A DNA stretch of 64,000 bases from Petrolisthes cinctipes (lineage: Eukaryota > Arthropoda > Malacostraca > Decapoda > Porcellanidae): contig JAWQEG010000490.1 of the NCBI GenBank assembly GCA_033782935.1, positions 2,634,001 to 2,698,000 on the forward strand, read 5' to 3'. Each line of letters begins with the position of its first letter. Position 1 is the first letter of the stretch. The translations under genes and the position numbers were made by a program. The notes below the pieces were generated by a model. That model was not told where the DNA came from. It saw nothing but the letters and a program-made list of their open reading frames with translations, and made no database searches. This document shows, in pieces, positions 58,701 to 64,000 of this stretch.

Positions 58701-61700
58701 GGTAATATAGTATTGTTAATTTACCCACAGAGGTTTTCTTACTACACATACACAGACATTTGCTGACACTAGTCTGAGACACTCCATAGCAGTCACTAAT
58801 TGTCAGTTGATGTCCACCAGTAGCCATACATCTCAAAGTTATGAGGACCTGCAGATGTTGTGGTATCGGGCAACCTATTGGGAAATTACAGTATAATTAG
58901 TTCACAACTGTCCCTGTACATTCGCTGTGGTTACATAAATACTGTATTACACACCACTGTAATTTACTGTATATATATTACATTCTATGGATATATGCTA
59001 TTCCTCTAAAATAAATCTTGAACCCTTCATCATCTTATATGAATAAACAAACCTGGAATTTGCATATTTTAAACTGCATGCTTTTCTTTATACAAATGCC
59101 GTGACCCACACACTGTTTCATTTCTGACTCTGTCAAACAATCTCACTCCACTGATTGCCGTTCAACATTGCAAATTAATCACAACCACTAGTGTCCTCTC
59201 TCTACTCTCTCTGCATGCTATAGTAACATATCTGTAGGTATACAGTAGGTCAGCAATCTGCCGCGCTTCAAGACTCCAGAAAACAGCCTCACAGTTGATA
59301 TTAGGTTAGGTCAGGTGAGGATCGTCTGATGGATGAAATAACATACATACTGTACTTTGTTTATATGGACACATGTTTACTTAGTATCACTGACCTGAGT
59401 GTACCTTAATAAATCATTTAAAAACTATATAATATACTCATACAATATGAAAATGCAAGGAAAGAGACACTTCTGTCTCAATATCTTTAAATTGTTTAAA
59501 TTTCACAAGGAAATGCATAAAAGCCACAAAAATTCTGTAGTACCAATTAAGGACACAAATGCTTTTATTTACCATACAGTACTACCAAAAGAAATCATTT
59601 TCACTCAGTACCCGGTACTCTGTAGGTATACAGTATTGTGAGTTATTTTGAGTGGCTTGATATATTTATTACCCTTCGGAAATTATGTTTTAAATTACAT
59701 ACCGGTTAGGTCAGCAATCTGCCGAGCTTCAAGAATCCAGAAGACAGCCTCACAGTTGATATTAGGTTAGGTCACAGGTGAGGATCGTCTGATGGATGAA
59801 ATAACATACATACTGTACTTTGTTTATATGGACACATGTTTACTTAGTATCACTGACCTGAGTGTACCTTAATAAATCATTTAAAAACTATATAATATAC
59901 TCATACAATATGAAATTTTGGGACTATAACCACCCTATATATTACTTATATCCAATCAAATATTAAAACAAACACTATTAATGGAGAGATTATAATAATT
60001 TCCTTGATAATAAGCCTAAATTTGATTGTTGTGTTGAAGACTAACCCAGATTTTTTTGTCTTCCTGTAACTTAAGTTACTGGATTGGACCAACATTTCAA
60101 GTGCATACATGTATGATAAACGCAGGTTTGCATACATTACTCTACATTAATCAATTGTTCTAACACATAAACCATCTGTGTCATATTGTTCTGTTCAATT
60201 TTTTTTATACAAGCACGAAATATGAAGTATTGGCATGGATCACATTTCATATATTGAACCTTGTCAACATTTCTGCCCTTATGCAATAAGGTCACTCTCG
60301 ACAATTTTTGTTGGTGGACGTCTCAATATCCCAATAGATAAGTTACTAACATATATTTTATGGCCAAAAAACTTCAAGTGGTTCGACTCACCAGTCAGCG
60401 GTGAAGTACGGGGAGGACCAGGGTGTGTTTATAGTGTCCAATCGACTCCAACGTATCCTTATGGTGTTCAGAAAAGTAACTGGAACTTGCCCCGTAGATG
60501 AATATGTGTTATAAATACGAAAATATGGTTGCAATTACTTGCAAATTGGTTTCTAAATACATGTGTATAGATATTATTTTTATTTTTATTTCATATTTCA
60601 ATACAGGGTCTCAATAAGGCATGGTCCACCCTCCCTAGCCACTCATCCCTTTAATTCCAATAATATTTAGGTTTTGTGATGTGGCAAGTGAGTGTTCCTC
60701 ATAGGGAGGGGTGTTTAAAACTACGATTTTTTCAAGTAAGGGCCCTCAATTTTTTTAAAACTACGGGCGTAAAACTCTTCAACCACCTCAAGATTCTCAC
60801 CATCCACGTACACACTGATTCACCCTCTCTCTCCACTATAACCACCAAGCTCGTACCACATGACAAGTATTATTGATATTACAATAAGGATTAGCACAAA
60901 GTCTACAGGGATTATTTGGGATTGCAGTATAATGAGTATAGAAATGGTGAAATTATCCATATAAAATGGGATAGAATAAACTGAAAAGTAAAGCAACCGT
61001 ATATACAGGGTGCAAGAAAAACATAAGTGTGGGAGAGAGAACATAGGGCATTCACTAAAGTCAATTAGGGACAAAGGATGGCAAAGATAGAAAGGGAATG
61101 GGAAGGCCAGCCAACAAGAGGTGTGACTGGGGGACAGTCAGTCAATAGAAGGTGGACTGTAATCGGAACCTGGCAGCACCCCCTCCAAGATGCAATGAGT
61201 GATTCTAGTGAGGCCAACCAACAGGCTAAACTAGGCAGTCTCTCATCATATATTGCAATAATGAAAAGGAGGCTTAACGGAAAAGTTTTCAGCAATCTTT
61301 TAATAACATGCCCATTTGACATTCAGTTACAATTCTGATTGTAATAATTACCAGTGACTGCAATGATTTTAATTAATTACATGTTGCATATGCGACTTAT
61401 ATGGCAGGCAAGGAATATAAAATATCAAAACAACAAATTAGCTACATAAAATGGTTAATTAATTAATTGCACGTATGAAGATACATGGATTTCAGCACAC
61501 TGCTCAACTTGCTGACAGGCAGCTGCACAGCTTCATGGGTAATATGTATTATTCCTAGGTGACGACATTGTAAAATCCTTACACAATAATGGGCATAAAA
61601 AGAAAGATACTAAAAGGAAAATGTACTGTACTTGCAAGGCATATTGGTGTATATGGTAAAATAATATTGTGTGTGTTTATTGTACCACAAGAGATAATTT

Positions 61701-62210
61701 TTAGGGGTTAAGTTTTTGTTTTGGCCGACCCAGAGAGGTACAGTCGGCAACATTAGTTCACTTTATTTCCACCTGTGTAATTATGAGCCTAATGATGTTG
61801 TAAACTAACTGTAGACATACTTCTCCCATATGGTATATTACTTAAGTTAGAATAGAAACTGGTTCATAATGTAACTATGTCATAATAGTCATAATAGCAT
61901 TTGCGAGAATGCAAAGTTGTGTGTTTTTTCCTAAAACGCAGGGTATGCATCAGCCGTGCACAAAAGTGTTAAATAAAGCTCCATTTGTGACAAAGTGAGT
62001 ATTTATATTTGTCCTTACATAGTCCGTGATCTTGGCATGGAGTCCATAGAGGTAAGCCTCACGATTGCTTGAGGTGGCATCTAGTTTGTCCTCCAGAGCA
62101 GCCCGAGTTGCAGATATAAATGCAGCATTGGTCTCTTCCCTCTTGCGGCTGGCCTCCTCCAAGCGGCTTTTACATTCTCCCACAGTTGCCAGTCGTGATG
62201 CCTCCATCGA
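52797..62210 (-). CDS. stai: Stathmin, exons E2' and E4-E6 (3' half, minus strand)
   Basis: Exons on the minus strand: E2' 62,210-62,019 (second copy of E2, 64 codons with a few substitutions), E4 56,521-56,381 (47 codons, EEYAQKVHLGHEDAIRKLEE to KKLETLRKH), E5 53,418-53,116 (101 codons, coiled coil with KISEVQELVNKKMETMKL and KEEEELKRKTNEKM) and E6 52,867-52,797 (DRRAEFVRANKERLMAEV, stop TAA). All acceptors are AG and donors GTAAGG, GTGAGT and GTGAGT. Every junction is phase 0, so E2'-E4-E5-E6 reads through. No E1-like start exon is seen upstream to 64,000, and E3 is absent from this copy. E4 is what should follow E3 (LKEH then EEYAQKV), a tubulin-binding repeat continuation. The two halves were one gene, now split by the inverted duplication. 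Confidence 0.85.
53419..54398 (-). other. Stathmin intron between E4 and E5, proximal part
   Basis: AT-rich intron. 53,880-54,080 has text like the 3' tails of RTE-type LINEs (CTCCCTTTGGGAACTCC, then TCCACCTAATTCACCCATC), too degraded for a firm call. Nothing else was recognised. Confidence 0.4.
54399..54969. mobile_element. Non-autonomous Tc1/mariner-like element (MITE)
   Basis: The ends are imperfect inverted repeats, CAGTAGCAATCAAAAGTAT at the left and, on the opposite strand, CAGTGACAAGCAAAAGTAT at the right. This CAGT...AAAAGTATT start is typical of Tc1-type transposons. A TA precedes the left end, but the right flank is TTCATA, so the TA duplication is not clean. There is no transposase frame. 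Confidence 0.55.
55290..56236. mobile_element. Foldback-type MITE with long, internally repeated TIRs
   Basis: A 947-bp element bounded by TA on both sides. The terminal inverted repeats (CACCTTTTCACCCTCAAATT) extend about 245-295 bp (55,290-55,536 and 55,942-56,236). The outer half of each repeat is built from about 20-bp subrepeats (AATTAAAACAACTGAAGTTC), six to eight per side. The inner half is a unique inverted sequence (GTTCATGAATTCATTGTA). The spacer of about 400 bp has no frame. It lies in the intron between E4 and E5. Confidence 0.8.
57160..57780 (-). pseudogene. RTE-like LINE fragment, C-terminal region
   Basis: A degenerate minus-strand translation contains pieces of the RT C-terminus found in RTE-type LINEs: YLGVLLNMGGK, a TYxxE-W-like block, MLRNVCKIN, and a WHEHVERMADGRI-like block near 57,310. 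Many stops and shifts. It lies in the intron between E2' and E4. Confidence 0.5.
57781..59246. other. AT-rich intron DNA
   Basis: No coding or repeat feature recognised over about 1.5 kb. Confidence 0.5.
59247..59915 (+). repeat. Direct repeat pair of about 207 bp
   Basis: 59,247-59,453 and 59,708-59,915 are nearly identical (GGTCAGCAATCTGCCG to ACAATATGAAA) and spaced 461 bp. The intervening 254 bp are unique. The pair looks like a segmental duplication within the intron. Confidence 0.92.
59916..60850. other. AT-rich DNA, no feature recognised
   Basis: The right part of the invertible segment. An 88-codon frame at 60,235 (plus strand) has no recognisable domain. Confidence 0.45.
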
Positions 62211-62730
62211 CTATAGAAGATTATAAATTTTAGGAAAATATTATACAGCATAGTTATGATCTATATTTCAAAGACATGGCCATAACTGGGAAGTGGTCAG
62301 CCAATGAAATATTATGAAGATGATTTATTATCTCGAAACCATATTTAATCAAAACTAGTTATTCTAAAATAAGTGCTGTTGAATAACATCAATAGAGACA
62401 GTGCTAATTCCACAGTAATTCCTGCTGTCGTGCTGGTTTCCTTTCCCTCTCAAGACAGGAATGGCCAAACCAGGCTTCTTTTCTAATCAGGAAAATTGCA
62501 CTACTCAACCATGCAACTCCCCCAGCAATGTCACTAGCACCAGCCACCCTCATCTCAGTAACAAAGGGTGGAACCTCATTAAGTCGGAGGCCAATAACCA
62601 GCAGCTGTACACTAACCAGGAACAACCATGCAACAGCAGGAGCTGCCATATACAAATACTCAAAGTACTCAGTCCAGTAAGCCAATGTATATAGATTAGG
62701 CCCTCAGGAAACCAGAATATTTGGAACACG
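60851..62730 (-). repeat. Stathmin inverted duplication, right copy
   Basis: Mirror of 47,761-50,191 but lacking the segment of about 550 bp with E3. It contains E2' (62,210-62,019) with intact splice sites. Substitutions relative to the left copy are scattered and E2' keeps an open frame. Confidence 0.92.
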
Positions 62731-62744
62731 TCTTAACGCACTCC

Positions 62745-62868
62745 CTCCTCACTTTCTCCATCCCCCCTCCCCCCTCACACTTCTCTCTCTCACATACTCT
62801 TCCACTCTGTTCTGCCATCTAACCGGAGGTCTGCCTCTCACACCAGGTCCCACAACTTCACTTCCATG
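62745..62868 (-). pseudogene. RTE-like LINE C-terminal relic
   Basis: The minus-strand frame reads GSEVVGPGVRGRPPVRWQNR, then VEEYVRERS, the extreme C-terminal block of RTE-type LINE proteins in arthropods. It is interrupted by the SINE at 62,869. Confidence 0.6.
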
Positions 62869-63060
62869 GGGTGCTGATGGTATAGCAGTTAAAACACTCG
62901 CATGGCATGCGAGAGATTCCGGGTTCAATTCCTGAGTCATTGGAATTGTTGGACAATTTTCCCAGCCCCCAATGTCCCTGTTCACCTAGCAGTAAATAGG
63001 TACCTGGCTGTAAGAGCAAGGATAACATGCTACCTTGTAAGCAGGGGGAAGACGTGTTGA
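62869..63060 (+). mobile_element. tRNA-derived SINE
   Basis: The tRNA-like head has an A-box region (GGTATAGCAGTTAAAAC, 62,879) and a B box (GGGTTCAATTCC, 62,921-62,932) with the expected spacing, and a 7-bp anticodon-arm-like inverted repeat (CTCGCAT/ATGCGAG). The body contains CACCTAGCAGTAAATAGGTA, a phrase I associate with decapod SINEs. It is not a functional tRNA, because there is no matching acceptor stem. Confidence 0.7.
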
Positions 63061-63529
63061 TGGCTAGAGGAAGATGTGTTGATGTAAAAAATTACCCAGC
63101 ACACTTCTCAACTACCCAGCACACACTGGAAAGGGAAGATATGTTAATGTAAACTACCCAGCACACATCTCAACTACTCAGCAACACACTGGTGAGGGCT
63201 GGTTCTATCCAGAAATGAGGAATCTGGCATCCTCTAGCACACCCTGGCCTGTTCTGTCTGTCTCCTTACTATCTCTCATTCCTTCTGGGTAGCCGACGAG
63301 ATCGCCCGATTGGGTGGCACAACAAGGAAGATTACAGACGGTGGGAATGTTGGCCCAGGGATACATGCCCGTGAGCCAGCAGTCCCCTCGTCTGCTGCCT
63401 TCGAAGAAACAGACCTCACTATCACCCTGACTCCCATTTGGGGGTCCGAGCATCTGCACGGCTTCGGTCAACCAGACTCGGGACTGCTCGGCCAGACAGT
63501 CTGGGGAACTACAACAACAACAACAACTT
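63061..63529. repeat. Short direct repeats and (CAA)n tail
   Basis: 63,085-63,200 has three copies of an ACCCAGCACAC(A/T)-based unit. A (CAA)n tail at 63,511-63,527 could end a second SINE whose body is about 63,200-63,510. No frame is supported. Confidence 0.5.
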
Positions 63530-64000
63530 CACTTCCATACACCTTTACAAACTCCACACTTTGCATTCTCTCCACATGTCCAAACCACCTCAGTGTATTA
63601 CGCTTCACTCTCTCAACCACTCCACACTTCCATACACCTTCTTTACAAACTCCACACTTTGCATTCTCTCTACATGTCCAAACCATCTCAATGTATTACA
63701 CTTCACTCTCTCAACCAATCCACACTCAATACCAACTGCCTTCTCACTCATACCACACCTCTCATACACACTCATTTCTTTCTCTATCCCACCTAATAAG
63801 TCCACATGCTCCTCTCAAGTAACTCATTTACACAGCACCTATTCTAGACTGATGAGCCCTACTCCATGTCCATGTCTCTGACGCATATGTCAGTATTGGC
63901 AGGATTATACTATTTCTCAGTCCCCTTTTCACTTCCATACTCACACTTCTACCCTTCATAATCCTCCTCAGTGATATTATGACCTGCCTGCCCCTCATTG
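63530..64000 (-). pseudogene. RTE-like LINE RT C-terminus with an internal duplication, cut by the window edge
   Basis: On the minus strand, from 64,000 down, the translation has RNSIILPILTYASETWTW, SYLRGACGL, then VERVKxNTLRWFGHVERM twice (63,805-63,605 and 63,686-63,530). This is the C-terminal part of an RTE-like reverse transcriptase. The repeated block shows a tandem duplication of about 107 bp. Stops interrupt it. The 5' part lies outside the window. Confidence 0.75.

Noticed and set aside
59290..59320. Interstitial telomeric TTAGG repeat (ATTAGGTTAGGTC)
   Set aside because: Only two imperfect units, part of the 207-bp duplication.
62869..62945. Functional tRNA gene
   Set aside because: A and B box-like text is present but the acceptor stem does not pair, and SINE body sequence follows.

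Overview
This is a eukaryotic, repeat-dominated window. The best guess is a decapod crustacean nuclear genome. The guess rests on a DIRS1-like tyrosine-recombinase retrotransposon (a group known to be widespread in Decapoda), several Penelope-like fragments, RTE-like and CR1/Jockey-like LINE debris, a tRNA-derived SINE carrying a motif I associate with decapod genomes, very long TA, GT and CT microsatellites, and arthropod-style stathmin exons. No prokaryotic gene organisation, rRNA gene, functional tRNA gene or CRISPR array was seen.

Layout. 1-15,725 is a satellite array with a 501-bp higher-order repeat made of three related monomers (about 176, 177 and 148 bp). A 7.45-kb DIRS-like element (1,824-9,276, minus strand) interrupts it and carries inverted terminal repeats, an internal complementary region, an intron-containing gag, an RT/RNase H/methyltransferase-like ORF and a frameshifted tyrosine recombinase. 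15,726-34,218 holds diverged satellite blocks in the opposite orientation, a pair of 384-bp inverted repeats, at least four Penelope-like fragments, two LINEs, a 71-bp tandem repeat, a 0.9-kb polypurine tract and scattered exon-like pieces. Among these are a signal-peptide exon and a row of 21-nt splice-site-flanked units.

34,219-37,230 contains the only intact single-exon host gene, a dicarbonyl/L-xylulose reductase-type short-chain dehydrogenase (36,130-36,861). 37,760-42,023 is a near-perfect DNA palindrome with arms of about 1.88 kb and a 0.5-kb spacer, built from a zinc-finger-like repetitive ORF. 42,795-47,337 contains a decayed LINE ORF1, an LTR with a PBS-like site, and minisatellite or G-rich DNA.

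47,338-62,730 is a stathmin locus with an unusual arrangement. Exons here named E1-E3 lie on the plus strand. E4-E6 lie downstream on the minus strand, next to a second minus-strand copy of E2, because an inverted duplication (47,761-50,191 and 60,851-62,730) flanks the 50.2-60.85 kb segment. All junctions from E1 to E6 are phase 0, so flipping the segment between the two inverted repeats would restore one collinear gene. The introns hold an LTR, two MITE-like elements and RTE fragments. 62,731-64,000 is SINE and RTE-like LINE debris.

Exon borders, element ends and reading frames were read by eye. Family assignments come from motif recognition, and no database search was possible.
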